Source of the DNA: Rhizobium sp. BK376 | GTDB lineage: Bacteria > Pseudomonadota > Alphaproteobacteria > Rhizobiales > Rhizobiaceae | Direction of reading: 5' to 3' | Assembly: GCF_004341625.1 (NCBI RefSeq) | Contig: NZ_SLZG01000008.1 | Location: forward strand, 185,372-249,371 | DNA length: 64,000 nucleotides | Shown: positions 34,649 to 43,862 of the stretch, in pieces | Numbering within the stretch: position 1 is the stretch's first letter | Layout of the letters: each line of letters begins with the position of its first letter | Notes under the pieces: model-generated | The model's input: the letters and a program-made list of their open reading frames with translations, nothing else | Databases searched by the model: none | Told to the model about the DNA's origin: nothing | Translations under genes and position numbers: made by a program

Positions 34649-34666
34649 TCTGACTGGCTGCTGCGT

Positions 34667-37600
34667 TTAGCTGAAGCGTCCGGCAGCGTGGGCCAGCATC
34701 GTATAGACCTTGCCGGTATCGGAGGTCAGGTAGGATTGCGTGATCGTCTTGTCACGATCGGTGCGGGCAACGTCCGTCAGCAGCTTCTCGAAATCGGCAA
34801 TGTAGCGATCGACGGCGGTGCGGAATTCCGGCTCGCGGTCGTACTTGCGCTTGATCTCGTCGAAGGTCTGCTGGCCCTTCAGCGTGTAGAGGCGACGGGT
34901 GAAGACATCGCGTTCGCCACGCTGGTAGCGCCGCCACAGCTCAACCGATGCATCGTGATCGATGGCGCGGGCGATATCGACCGAAAGTGAGTTCAGCGAT
35001 TCGACCACGTGACGCGGGTTGCGGCTGTCGTTGGCGCGGGGCGCTGCGGCTTCCGGAGCGCGTGGCGCAGCCGGGCGGGCCGGCGGGGCATCGGGCGCAT
35101 CCTCGCGGGAAGCGCCGCGGAGAAGATCGCTGATCCAGCCGCCGCCGACATTTTCCTGGCGCGCAGGAGCCTGGGGCTCGACAGCGCGGGGCTGCTGAGG
35201 AGCTTGACGTTCAGGCGAGATCGAGCCACGCAGGCCGAGCGTATCGGCGGGCTGCTGCGGCTGCCGGACCGGTGCTGGAGCAGGAGCGGGTTGCGGTGCC
35301 GGCTGAGGAGCAGCAGCACGCTGTGCCGTGACCTGCGGAGCCGGTTGCTGAGCAATCGGCGGCTGCGGGACAGGTGCCGGCTGCGGAGCGGGCGCAGGCT
35401 GGCGAGGGGCGGGCTGCGCGCTTGCGAGCGTGCGTGCCACCGGCTCGGATATTTCGAGCTGCTGCGCCGACTTGCCGACGATCTGCGAAATGTCCTGCAG
35501 GGCCTTGATCTGCTCTGCAACGGCGCGACGCATCGCGGCTGCGCTTTCCTTGGCTTCCTCGGGCAGATCGAACGCGCCGCGCTTCAGTTCGCTGCGCGTC
35601 ATGTCCAGTTCCCTGCGAATATCGCCCGCCGAGCGGCGGATCTCTTCGGTCGCACCGGAGAAGCGTCCGATCGCATCCTCGACTGCCTCGCTCAACGTGT
35701 TGCGCAGGTTCTGCGCGGCGTTGTCGGAGGTCTTGCCGGCTTCGGCAAGCACACGCTCGACCTCAGACAGCGATGCCGTGAGGCCACCGCGGAGACGGTT
35801 GGTGAGTTCACCGGAGCGGCGCTCCGCATTGGCAAACGTACCCTCGATCGTCTTGTTGGCGTCCTCACCGGCCTTGGTCAGCGCATCGCGCATGCTTTCG
35901 GCGGTGTTCTGGGCACGCTGTTCGGCTTCCGAGAGCACGCGGCCGATATCCGAGAAGGATGCCTGGACGCTCTGGCGGAGATTGCCAGTGACCTGTGTCG
36001 AGCGCTGTTCGGCACGGTCAAAGGCGCCTTCGACCATGCTGCCGAGCGCGCGCATCGTCGTCTCGATTTCTTCCGAGCGCTGGACCAGCCCGACAGCGAG
36101 GCCGCGCAGCGCGGATTCGCGTTCCTCGAGCGTGGAGACCAGGTTCGACTGGGCTGCGCCGAGCAGCTGAGAGGCCTGCGAGAGAACTTTCGAATGCTCG
36201 TCGAAATGACCGATGATGCCGCCGACCTGCGCCAGCGTGTGGCCGGAGACCTCCGAGAGCTTGTCGACCTTGCCTTCGAGCAGGCGGGTCGATGCCGACA
36301 CCATGTCCGCGGCCCGGTTTGCGGATTCGGCGAAACGCGTCGTCGTCGAGCCGAGGCGGCTGTCGACCGCCGACAATTCCGCCGAAGCCTGGTTCAGCAT
36401 GCCGACGATCGTCGAGTTGTTTTCAGCCAGCCGCTCGATGATGCCGTTGACGTTGGCAAGCAGGCTGTTTTCGAGGGCGTTGACGGTATTGGCGGCATTC
36501 TCGGCCCGTGCCGTGATGGCGGCGAGCGTGTCGTTCGTGCGCGAGGTGATCGCGTTGACGAGTGCTGCATTTTCGGCGCGCAGGCGATCCGCGGCTTCCT
36601 GGGCGGCGGTCGAGATCCGCTCTGCCGCTTCCGCTCCCGTTTCCGCATAGCGGTCGAGAACGGGGCGAGCCTTTTCCTCGATGAGGCGGGAAAGCTCGCT
36701 GGTGCGACCGGCCAGCATCGAGTTCAGTTCGCGGGTGCGATCGTCCAGGGCGGAGCGAATCGAGGTTCCGCGGGCTTCCAGAGCCTTGTCGACATCCGCC
36801 AGCGTCGCATCGATCTCGCGAACGCGATCTTCGAGGCCCGCACGGATCGCATTGCCGCGCTCCTCGAGGGCGCGCTCGACCTGGCCCATGGTTGCCTTGA
36901 TATTCTCGCTGCTGCCGCTGAGCGTCGTGCGGATCGAGGCGCTGCGTGCTTCCAGCGACTGCTCGGCTTCCTGAAGCGTCTGGGAGATGACCTTGACCTG
37001 GTTTCCGACAAGGCCTTCTGCCTCGGACACCTTGTTGACGATCGCGTTCCCGGCCTCCGAGAAGGTCTGGGCAACAGCTGCCGCCTGGCTTGCAAGCCGG
37101 TTCTGCGTTTCCGCAACGCGATTGACAATGTCTTCGGAGCGCTCGTTCATGGTGCGGGCAAAGGCTTCGCCGCGTCCGCTAAGGTCGTCCGCAAACTGCT
37201 GGCCGGTCTGCGCGAGCAGTTCGGCGGTGCGGACTGCCTCGCTGTCCATGCCCTGGGCGGCGTCTGCGACGGCGGTGCGCAGCGTGGAGGCAAGGTTGGT
37301 CGCCTTGCCTTCGATCGTGCGGTTGACCGCTTCCAGGCCGACAGTGAGCGCGCGGTCCATGGTCGACAGACGCTCTTCGATATGGGCGCTGCCCCTGTCC
37401 ATCACATCCGTGAGGATTGCAGTGCGACCTTCGATCGCGCTTGCCAGCGTCGTGGCACGGCTGTCGATTGCATTCGTCAGCGTCGTGGAGCGATTGTCGA
37501 TGGAGTCGATGAGACGAGCGGCAGCGTCGCTGCCAGCGCGGTCGATCTGCGACGCTCCACCGCTCAGCCGCTCGGACAGGCGGTTGCTTACCGCATCGAC

Positions 37601-40600
37601 CTGTTCCGTGACCGCATCCGCACTTCCGTGGATACGATTTTCCAGCGCGGAGAGGCTGGTTTCGAGGCGAGAACTCGTTTCCGAGAAGCGGCTGGTCATG
37701 CCGTCGATCGATTGATCGAGATGGGCCGAGAATGTCTCCGCCGAGCGAGAGATGTCGCCGGCAACATCGCGGAAGCGGCCTGCAATGTCACTCGTGCTGT
37801 CGCGAAGACGGTCTTCAAGGGCGCGGGCACTGTTATCGATCGAATTGCGGATCGCAGCTTCGCGATCCTCGAGCGACATTTCCAGCATGCTGACGCTTGT
37901 CGCGATCGAGGTGCCGATGGTGGTCGCCTGATCCGACAGCGTGTTGTCGAGCTGGGTGTGGGCATCACGCAGGGTGAGGTTGATCGCATTGCTGCGATCT
38001 TCGAGTGTCGAACGGAGCCGCTCGTGTGCCGATGCGAGGCTTTCGTCCATCTGCGACAGGCCGGTGTCGAGCGTGCTCTCGATACGGCGGGTCGTGTCGG
38101 AAAGGGCATTCTCGACGCGGGCAGCGGAACCGCCGATGGCGTTCTCGATACGATCTCCACCCGCATTGATGATGCCCGACAGGGTTTCCGTGTGGGCGCT
38201 CAGCGAACGGTCCAGGCGCTCCTGGTTGTCGGAATAGGCAGAGCGGATCGCCTCTGCCTTATTGCCGAACGAGTTGGCAATGCGGTCTTCGGCGCCGGCG
38301 ACGCTATCAAGCATCGTGTTCGTGCGGGCCTCAAGCGCGCTGTCGAAGCGGCTGTGGCTCTCGTCGAGCGAGATGGCGAGCGCCATGGTCTTCTCGTCGA
38401 GTGCGTCGCCCAGGCGGGTATGGCTGTTGCCGACGATATCGGCGATTGCCTCCACGCGGCCCGCAAGCGTTTGATCCAGTCGAGCATGGCCGTCGGAAAG
38501 AGAGGCAGTGAGCCTGCGCGTTCCTTCATCCAGTGCGCCGGTGAGGCGGTCGTGAGTGGAGGACACCGCATCGGTAATGGCCTCGACCCGACCGGCGAGC
38601 GTGTCTTCGAGACGGGATTGGGTGTTGGAGAGGGCGACGGCGAGCGCCATCGTCTTGTCATCCATCGTCTCTGCCAGGCGTTCATGCGTAGATGCTACGG
38701 CGCCCGTGATGGCCTCGACCCGGCCCGCGAGCGTGTCTTCGAGGCGGGATTGAGTGTCTGACAGAGCGATGGCGAGCGCCATCGTCTTGTCGTCCATGGT
38801 GTCCGCCAGGCGATCGTGTACCGAGCCAACGGTGCCGGTGATGGCTTCGAGCCGGCTCGTGAGCGTGTCTTCAAGGCGGGATTGGGTGTCGGACAGGGCG
38901 ACGGCGAGCGCCATCGTCTTGTCGTCCATCGTGTCCGCCAAGCGATCGTGCGCGGTGCCGACGGCATTGGTAATGGCCTCGGCATTGCTGGCGAGCGTAT
39001 GTTCCAGGCGCGACTGGGTGTCGGAAAGGGCGACGGCGAGCGCCATCGTCTTGTCATCCATCGTCTCTGCCAGGCGATCATGCGTTGATGCAACAGTGCC
39101 GGTAATCGCCTCGACGCGGCTCGCGAGCGTATCTTCGAGGCGTGACTGGGTGTCCGAAAGCGAAATGGCGAGCGCCATCGTCCTCTCGTCGAGCGCTTCC
39201 GTAAGGCGATCATGGCCATCGGAAACCGCATTGATGATGGCGTCCGAGCGGCCGGAGAGTGCTTCCTCGAAACGGGACTGGTTGTCGGACAGGGCGCCGA
39301 AAAGTGCATTGCTGCGCTCGGCCATGACGGCATCGATGCGCTCGTGGGCGGAGGTCAGCGCGCCGGTGATTTCGCCGGTGCGCGACGACAGCGTGTCGTT
39401 GAGTTCGCCGGCGCGGCCGACAAATGCAGCGGTCAGCTCGTTCGTGCCGCTGGAGAGCGCGGACGAAATCTCCGATGTTGCCGAGCGAAGCGCATGCGTC
39501 AGTTCGCCGGAGCGTGCGGCCAGGGTGTCGGCAAGCTCGCCGGAACGGCCGGCAAAGGCGGAGTGCAACTCCTGCGTTCCGACGGACAATGCGCTGGAAA
39601 CTTCCTGCGTTGCGGACCGCAGAGCGGAGGTGAATTCGCCCGAACGCGAGGCAAGAGCCTCATTCAGTTCGCGGGTGCCGCTGGTAAGCGAGGACGACAT
39701 CTCGGCCTTGGCGTCCGACAGCGCGGAGGTGAACTCGTTCGTGCTGCTGCGCAGAGCGGCAGTAATCTCTTCGGCCCTCGATCCAAGCGCGCTTTCCATG
39801 ACTTCCTGGCCGGTTGCCAATGCCGTCGCAAGCGCGAAGGACTGGTCGGTCAGCGAGGAGCCGATGCGGTCGATGCTGGAATTGAGAATGCCGTCGATGG
39901 CATCCGAACCGCCGGACAGCGTCTGGTTGATGCGGGCCAGGCTTTCCATAAGCTTGCTGTCGAGCGTTCCGGCGCGCTTGTCGAAGGCGTCGGTGAATTC
40001 CGATACCCGTTCATCGAACGTGGTGGAGAGTTGCGCAACCGTTGTCTGCAAGCGCTCTTCGAAGAAGCCCGAGCGCAGGTCCAAATCCATGATGGCTTCG
40101 TCAGCCGTCGTCTGCAGGCTCTGGCGGAAGCTCGCGCCCTTTTCGTCAAGGGAGCTGTTGAGCTTGGCAAGAACGTCGCCGAGCGTGCCGGTGATCTTGC
40201 GCTCGCCGCCGGTAAGGCTCTCGTTGATCTCACGCGTCCGCGCAATGAGGATTTCGTTGAGCTGGCGGGCGCGATCATTGAGGGCCGCGTTCAGCTTTTC
40301 CGTATTGGCATCCATGGTGGACGCCCGGGTTTCAAACTGGCTGAGGAGCTTGCTGCCACGATCCGACAGGGTCGTCGAAAGAGTTTCCAGCCTGAGATCG
40401 AATTCCTCATTCAGCGCAGCGCCTGAAGCATTGATGCCCTTGAGCAGGCTTTCGGTCTTGGCCGCCAGCAGCGAGCCCAGAGCCTGGACCGCGGAATCCG
40501 ACTTCTCCATGAGCGTGGCGGCACGGGTGTCGATCATCGAGGCGAAGGCTTCGCCCGAGGTCGCCAGCCGTACGGCGATCTCTTCCGTCGCGAGCGACAG

Positions 40601-41470
40601 ATCTTCCTTGATCTGATCGTGGACGCCCGAGATCGAAGAACGGATGCGTTCGGCGTGATTGACGATCGCGTCACGTTCCGCGCCGAGTTCATGGACCAGG
40701 CCGCGAACGCGCAATTCGTTGTCCGTATAGCTGCGTTCGAGCGCGTTGACTTCGGAATGAACCAGCGTTTCGAGTTCCGTCGCGCGGGCGATGGTGCGCT
40801 CGATGCCTTCGTTCATGGCAGAGACTTCGCGACGAACAGCCTGGCCGACCGTCATGATGCGTTCGGAGGCAATCGTTTCCGGCTCGGCAAGGCGCAATGC
40901 CACTTCCGCCATGGAGCGGGCGGCGTTGCGCATGTCCTGGGCGCGGGCGATCATGACGGCGAAGGCGTAGAAGAGAAGGACGGGAACGACGATACCGACC
41001 ACGCAGGCAATGACGCCGGGGAGGGCGAGGAGGTCCGCGGTGGAACGGATCTGCCAGATCTGCGGCGAATAGAGCAGGGAGATCAGGCCGACGCCGCCGA
41101 CAATCCAGAGCAGCGAGAAGATCGTTGCATTTCGGATGGCCTTGCTTGTCGTGCGGGCATCGATCGATTTCAGAATGGAGGCAGAGCTTATGCGGTTGGC
41201 GTCGTTGGCCGGCGCGAAGGTCGGCGTCTTGGGGGCTTCCGCGCCGCGGTTGGCCGCGGCTGCCTTTGCTGCGGCGGCTCTGCGCGCCGCTTCTTCCTGA
41301 GCCTGTTTGGCGCGGGCATTCGATGGCTCAGACAATTTTGCCTCCGTGGCGCCGGGCGTCTGACCGGTGCGTGACTGTATGCCTTCTTCGCTGAAGTCGA
41401 TCTGCAAAGCCTCATCCAAAGCCTTGAAGGCCTTGTCTTCGATCGACTCGCTGTACTTGTTGTTCGCCAT
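34667..41470 (-). CDS. rgsE: Growth Pole Ring protein (GPR/RgsE-type), giant membrane-anchored coiled-coil protein
   Basis: A 2267-residue protein matching the very large apolipoprotein-like proteins called GPR in Agrobacterium and RgsE in Sinorhizobium, which form a ring at the growing pole and are needed for polar growth. Residues 1-110 are soluble and alanine/glutamate-rich; two membrane helices lie at about 115-134 and 150-174. About 1700 residues of 11-residue-periodic coiled coil follow, including near-identical 44-residue repeats (TMALAVALSDTQSRLEDTLA-like) encoded at about 38378-39300. A proline/glutamine-rich linker precedes a globular C-terminus of about 120 residues (VELWRRYQRGERDVFTRRLY). 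The ATG at 41470 is preferred over an in-frame start at 41566. Length and repeats match; the symbol follows the Sinorhizobium name. Confidence 0.88.
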   Translation of the reverse strand: MANNKYSESIEDKAFKALDEALQIDFSEEGIQSRTGQTPGATEAKLSEPSNARAKQAQEEAARRAAAAKAAAANRGAEAPKTPTFAPANDANRISSASILKSIDARTTSKAIRNATIFSLLWIVGGVGLISLLYSPQIWQIRSTADLLALPGVIACVVGIVVPVLLFYAFAVMIARAQDMRNAARSMAEVALRLAEPETIASERIMTVGQAVRREVSAMNEGIERTIARATELETLVHSEVNALERSYTDNELRVRGLVHELGAERDAIVNHAERIRSSISGVHDQIKEDLSLATEEIAVRLATSGEAFASMIDTRAATLMEKSDSAVQALGSLLAAKTESLLKGINASGAALNEEFDLRLETLSTTLSDRGSKLLSQFETRASTMDANTEKLNAALNDRARQLNEILIARTREINESLTGGERKITGTLGDVLAKLNSSLDEKGASFRQSLQTTADEAIMDLDLRSGFFEERLQTTVAQLSTTFDERVSEFTDAFDKRAGTLDSKLMESLARINQTLSGGSDAIDGILNSSIDRIGSSLTDQSFALATALATGQEVMESALGSRAEEITAALRSSTNEFTSALSDAKAEMSSSLTSGTRELNEALASRSGEFTSALRSATQEVSSALSVGTQELHSAFAGRSGELADTLAARSGELTHALRSATSEISSALSSGTNELTAAFVGRAGELNDTLSSRTGEITGALTSAHERIDAVMAERSNALFGALSDNQSRFEEALSGRSDAIINAVSDGHDRLTEALDERTMALAISLSDTQSRLEDTLASRVEAITGTVASTHDRLAETMDDKTMALAVALSDTQSRLEHTLASNAEAITNAVGTAHDRLADTMDDKTMALAVALSDTQSRLEDTLTSRLEAITGTVGSVHDRLADTMDDKTMALAIALSDTQSRLEDTLAGRVEAITGAVASTHERLAETMDDKTMALAVALSNTQSRLEDTLAGRVEAITDAVSSTHDRLTGALDEGTRRLTASLSDGHARLDQTLAGRVEAIADIVGNSHTRLGDALDEKTMALAISLDESHSRFDSALEARTNTMLDSVAGAEDRIANSFGNKAEAIRSAYSDNQERLDRSLSAHTETLSGIINAGGDRIENAIGGSAARVENALSDTTRRIESTLDTGLSQMDESLASAHERLRSTLEDRSNAINLTLRDAHTQLDNTLSDQATTIGTSIATSVSMLEMSLEDREAAIRNSIDNSARALEDRLRDSTSDIAGRFRDVAGDISRSAETFSAHLDQSIDGMTSRFSETSSRLETSLSALENRIHGSADAVTEQVDAVSNRLSERLSGGASQIDRAGSDAAARLIDSIDNRSTTLTNAIDSRATTLASAIEGRTAILTDVMDRGSAHIEERLSTMDRALTVGLEAVNRTIEGKATNLASTLRTAVADAAQGMDSEAVRTAELLAQTGQQFADDLSGRGEAFARTMNERSEDIVNRVAETQNRLASQAAAVAQTFSEAGNAIVNKVSEAEGLVGNQVKVISQTLQEAEQSLEARSASIRTTLSGSSENIKATMGQVERALEERGNAIRAGLEDRVREIDATLADVDKALEARGTSIRSALDDRTRELNSMLAGRTSELSRLIEEKARPVLDRYAETGAEAAERISTAAQEAADRLRAENAALVNAITSRTNDTLAAITARAENAANTVNALENSLLANVNGIIERLAENNSTIVGMLNQASAELSAVDSRLGSTTTRFAESANRAADMVSASTRLLEGKVDKLSEVSGHTLAQVGGIIGHFDEHSKVLSQASQLLGAAQSNLVSTLEERESALRGLAVGLVQRSEEIETTMRALGSMVEGAFDRAEQRSTQVTGNLRQSVQASFSDIGRVLSEAEQRAQNTAESMRDALTKAGEDANKTIEGTFANAERRSGELTNRLRGGLTASLSEVERVLAEAGKTSDNAAQNLRNTLSEAVEDAIGRFSGATEEIRRSAGDIRRELDMTRSELKRGAFDLPEEAKESAAAMRRAVAEQIKALQDISQIVGKSAQQLEISEPVARTLASAQPAPRQPAPAPQPAPVPQPPIAQQPAPQVTAQRAAAPQPAPQPAPAPAPVRQPQQPADTLGLRGSISPERQAPQQPRAVEPQAPARQENVGGGWISDLLRGASREDAPDAPPARPAAPRAPEAAAPRANDSRNPRHVVESLNSLSVDIARAIDHDASVELWRRYQRGERDVFTRRLYTLKGQQTFDEIKRKYDREPEFRTAVDRYIADFEKLLTDVARTDRDKTITQSYLTSDTGKVYTMLAHAAGRFS
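38378..39300 (-). repeat. Tandem 132-bp coding repeats within the GPR/RgsE-type gene
   Basis: The anchor GAGCGCCAT (codons of the MAL segment) recurs at 38378, 38642, 38774, 38906, 39038 and 39170, always a multiple of 132 bp apart; the unit at 38510 is in phase but degenerate. Each unit encodes 44 residues, that is four 11-residue coiled-coil turns. Nucleotide similarity is high between the central units, suggesting recent duplication or gene conversion. Confidence 0.9.
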
Positions 41471-41949
41471 ACGGTTACGCCTCGTTACTAAACTCGGTCT
41501 GGCCTGCAATGCCTTCCCGGAAATCCGCCTGCTTCCGGAATGGATCGTCATCGCCTTCAAGACCATCCGCCATCCCCCATTTGGGATAGCGGATATTCCT
41601 TATGTTCAGAGCGGATGCCTGCTTTATCAAGCGTTTGGTATCAAAACATTACCATCATCCACTCATCGGGCAAAGACGGGCACCATCAACCCAATGTACT
41701 CGTATCGTAGTGACACATTCCCAATGCGCTTACAATTATAGGAACGCCCGTGCGCCAGGCGCATTAAGCGGTTGTTAACATCTTTTAAATCAATGCATTG
41801 CTGAAAAACAGATAAATTAGACATGTTTAACGGTCGTTAACCATACGATCAAATTGACGCTACGTATGTTCCGGAATTTAACGGGATCGCCATGCCGAGG
41901 CCGCAAGGATGCAGCAAGCCCACAAGAACATAAATGGGAGAATTGGCAA
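41471..41949. other. 479-bp divergent regulatory region between GPR and Hpt genes
   Basis: No gene is supported. The half nearer the Hpt gene (41760-41850) is AT-rich. It contains an imperfect palindrome TTAACGGTCGTTAA at 41827-41840 and an overlapping TTAACCAT at 41837-41844, which matches the CtrA-type cell-cycle motif, plus a TTAA-N6-TTAA pair at about 41776-41789. Promoters for both flanking genes are expected here. Confidence 0.5.
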
Positions 41950-42318
41950 ATGGCAGCACTGAATATTGCATTTGAAGCTCCGGACAATTCGCGCGGAACG
42001 GGTCCGTCGAGAGAGCGTCCGATCGACCTCGTCCACCTCGCCAAGCAAACGATGGGCGACAAGGTGCTGGAAGTCGAAGTGCTTCATATGTTTGCCCGGC
42101 AGGCACGCGCCTGCCTGCAGGAGATCGGCAGCGGCAGCGCCGAGAAGGCCAAGGCCGGCGCACATCGGCTGAAGGGCGCTGCGAGCGCAGTCGGCGCATT
42201 CAAGGTAGCCGAGGCCGCGAACGCGTTCGAAGATCGCGTCGGCGACGCAGCATGCATGGCTGCAGTCGGCGCCGCAGTGGTCGACGCGGAGAATTTCATT
42301 CTCAAGCTTTCGCGCTGA
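41950..42318 (+). CDS. Hpt-domain phosphotransfer protein
   Basis: A 122-residue protein consisting almost entirely of a histidine phosphotransfer domain. The phospho-accepting histidine is H72 in AGAHRLKGAASAVGA, matching the HxxKG motif, within a four-helix bundle from about residue 25. It has no kinase or receiver domain, so it must relay phosphate between other proteins. The ATG at 41950 has GGGAG upstream; the frame extends further upstream without a better start. It is divergent from the polar growth ring gene and about 10 kb from a CckA-type kinase. Confidence 0.87.
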   Translation: MAALNIAFEAPDNSRGTGPSRERPIDLVHLAKQTMGDKVLEVEVLHMFARQARACLQEIGSGSAEKAKAGAHRLKGAASAVGAFKVAEAANAFEDRVGDAACMAAVGAAVVDAENFILKLSR

Positions 42319-42499
42319 GCGTGCCGAGCCCGTCACATATGCCGGGCCGGAACGGCAGACGGGACTTTCTCCTCAATAGAGCGACACTGGGTCGGCTTGG
42401 TGCCGGCCCTGTTTCGTTGGGCTGCAATGTTGACTGCCCATGGGAATTGTTGGAAGGAAAATCCTGGAGCTTCTCTAATTCACGATACCGGAATCCATC

Positions 42500-42820
42500 A
42501 TGACTAAATTGACCATCGTCGCCTTTGACGGCACACGTTTCGACCTTGATGCCGACGAAGGCTCCACGGTCATGGAAAATGCCGTTCGCAACTCGGTGCC
42601 GGGCATCGAGGCGGAGTGCGGCGGCGCGTGTGCCTGTGCGACCTGTCATGTCTATGTAGATGAAGCCTGGGTCGAAAGGGTCGGTCCGCCTGCGCCGATG
42701 GAGGAGGACATGCTCGACTTCGCCTTCGACGTACGCCCGAGCTCGCGGCTTTCCTGTCAGATCAAGTTGAGTGCTGCGCTTGACGGGCTTACCGTGCATG
42801 TTCCGGAGCGGCAGGCGTAA
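42500..42820 (+). CDS. Adrenodoxin-type [2Fe-2S] ferredoxin
   Basis: A 106-residue electron carrier. Cluster ligands are C40, C46, C49 and C86, following the C-x5-C-x2-C...C spacing of adrenodoxin/ISC-type ferredoxins; C44 is an extra cysteine. The motif CGGACACATCHVYVDEAW and the terminal LTVHVPERQ are typical. It stands alone rather than in an isc operon, so it probably supplies electrons to a cytochrome P450 or another monooxygenase or biosynthetic enzyme; the partner is not apparent here. Confidence 0.92.
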   Translation: MTKLTIVAFDGTRFDLDADEGSTVMENAVRNSVPGIEAECGGACACATCHVYVDEAWVERVGPPAPMEEDMLDFAFDVRPSSRLSCQIKLSAALDGLTVHVPERQA

Positions 42821-43122
42821 AGCCTGCCGAAACCAATCAGATTTGGTGCTGACAAAAAAAGCCTCGCTCTGCATATCGCGATGAGCGAGGCAAGGCGGGC
42901 GCATCACCAACAGGCGAGGGAGGAAGCGTCTGCGGCTTCAGGATGCGCCAGGAGAACCCAGGGAAACAAACTCGAAACGCCCGTCGATGCACTTTGAATT
43001 AGAAGAACCTTATTTGATGCTTTCGTAAAGTTCAAAGGTAAGGTCACAGTGCTATTAGCCGACATTGTGACAAGTTTCGCACAGTTTATTTCCCACAAAT
43101 ATTTATGGGTAAACTAGCTAAA
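42821..43122. other. Intergenic region after ferredoxin
   Basis: No gene is supported in these 302 bp. Apart from the minus-strand terminator at 42854-42891, the right half is AT-rich without a recognisable element. Confidence 0.5.
42854..42891 (-). terminator. Intrinsic terminator, minus strand
   Basis: A 9-bp perfect stem (GCCTCGCTC / GAGCGAGGC) is followed, on the minus strand, by seven T residues. It probably ends transcription of the DUF922 gene, whose stop lies 231 bp upstream, and may also stop ferredoxin transcription from the other side. Confidence 0.8.
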
Positions 43123-43803
43123 TTACTGTGGTTGTTCAGTTTTTCTTCCCTTGAGCTTTTTATGGTAGCTCATCAGCCTTTGAATGCGGTTTTGGAAATT
43201 GGCAGCCTCGATCATGTCGAAACGGGCTTGATCCCGGTCGTGCTCCTCGATCGAGCGTGCTGATTCGGCATCGACTCGGGCCTGCAAAGCGTCGCAATCA
43301 GGGGCCGGCGGCAGGTTGATGATGGCTTTTTCCATTGCGTGCGCGTGCTCGCGGGCGATCTCCGCGTGTCGCTCCTCATGGCGCCTCATATCGGCCGAAA
43401 GCGTGTCCCAGACCATTGAAAGCTGCTTGTCGGCGTGACTGCGATCACGCCAGCGCGGCAGGATGATCTCCACATTGACGGTGACGCGGGCGCCACCGAT
43501 GTAGCAGCGACCGTTTTTCTCCACATAGGTCGCCTGACCGCCGAAGCGAATGCGCGTTGCGCCGGGGTGTCTGCTGCTGGCACCCATGGTCGTCGGCCCG
43601 CGCGCGTTGAGCGCCGCATCGAGATCGTCTGCGGTATTGCCCTCAATATCGAAATAAGAGACGGATTTTCCGTAGACCACCTTGGCGGTTGCCGAACCAC
43701 AGGTTCCGAACAGCAGGAGGGCGGCGAGCGCGGCGCGCGCCGTAGGGGATGCGAAAAGCATTCGTGAGGTAACCAGGTTGAACTTTGCCAGAGCTTGCGG
43801 CAT
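43123..43803 (-). CDS. DUF922 putative exported zinc-dependent protease
   Basis: A 226-residue protein with a hydrophobic export signal (ALAALLLFGTCGSATA), cleaved near residue 40. The mature domain carries the HExxH zinc-protease motif as HEERH near residue 140, within MRRHEERHAEIAREHA, plus an early KVVYGKSVSYFDIEG segment typical of DUF922. It is probably periplasmic. The start is uncertain: GTG 43809, ATG 43803 or ATG 43761 all give a signal peptide. It is divergent from folP. Protease activity has not been shown for the family as far as I know. Confidence 0.75.
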   Translation of the reverse strand: MPQALAKFNLVTSRMLFASPTARAALAALLLFGTCGSATAKVVYGKSVSYFDIEGNTADDLDAALNARGPTTMGASSRHPGATRIRFGGQATYVEKNGRCYIGGARVTVNVEIILPRWRDRSHADKQLSMVWDTLSADMRRHEERHAEIAREHAHAMEKAIINLPPAPDCDALQARVDAESARSIEEHDRDQARFDMIEAANFQNRIQRLMSYHKKLKGRKTEQPQ

Positions 43804-43862
43804 AGCCACTGCGAGCGCAATATCAGGCGCTGTATTTTGTATTTCAATGGGATGGACATTTC

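Noticed and set aside
35009..38761. A 1250-codon open frame on the plus strand inside the growth ring gene
   Set aside because: It is antisense to the repeat-rich coiled-coil gene; its cysteine/arginine-rich translation is a by-product of GC-rich repeated codons.
38378..39300. Regular repeats that might suggest a CRISPR array
   Set aside because: The 132-bp units are contiguous, in frame and encode coiled coil; there are no spacers.
38754..40616. A 620-codon open frame on the plus strand
   Set aside because: Serine/alanine/arginine-rich antisense of the same gene, with no family features.
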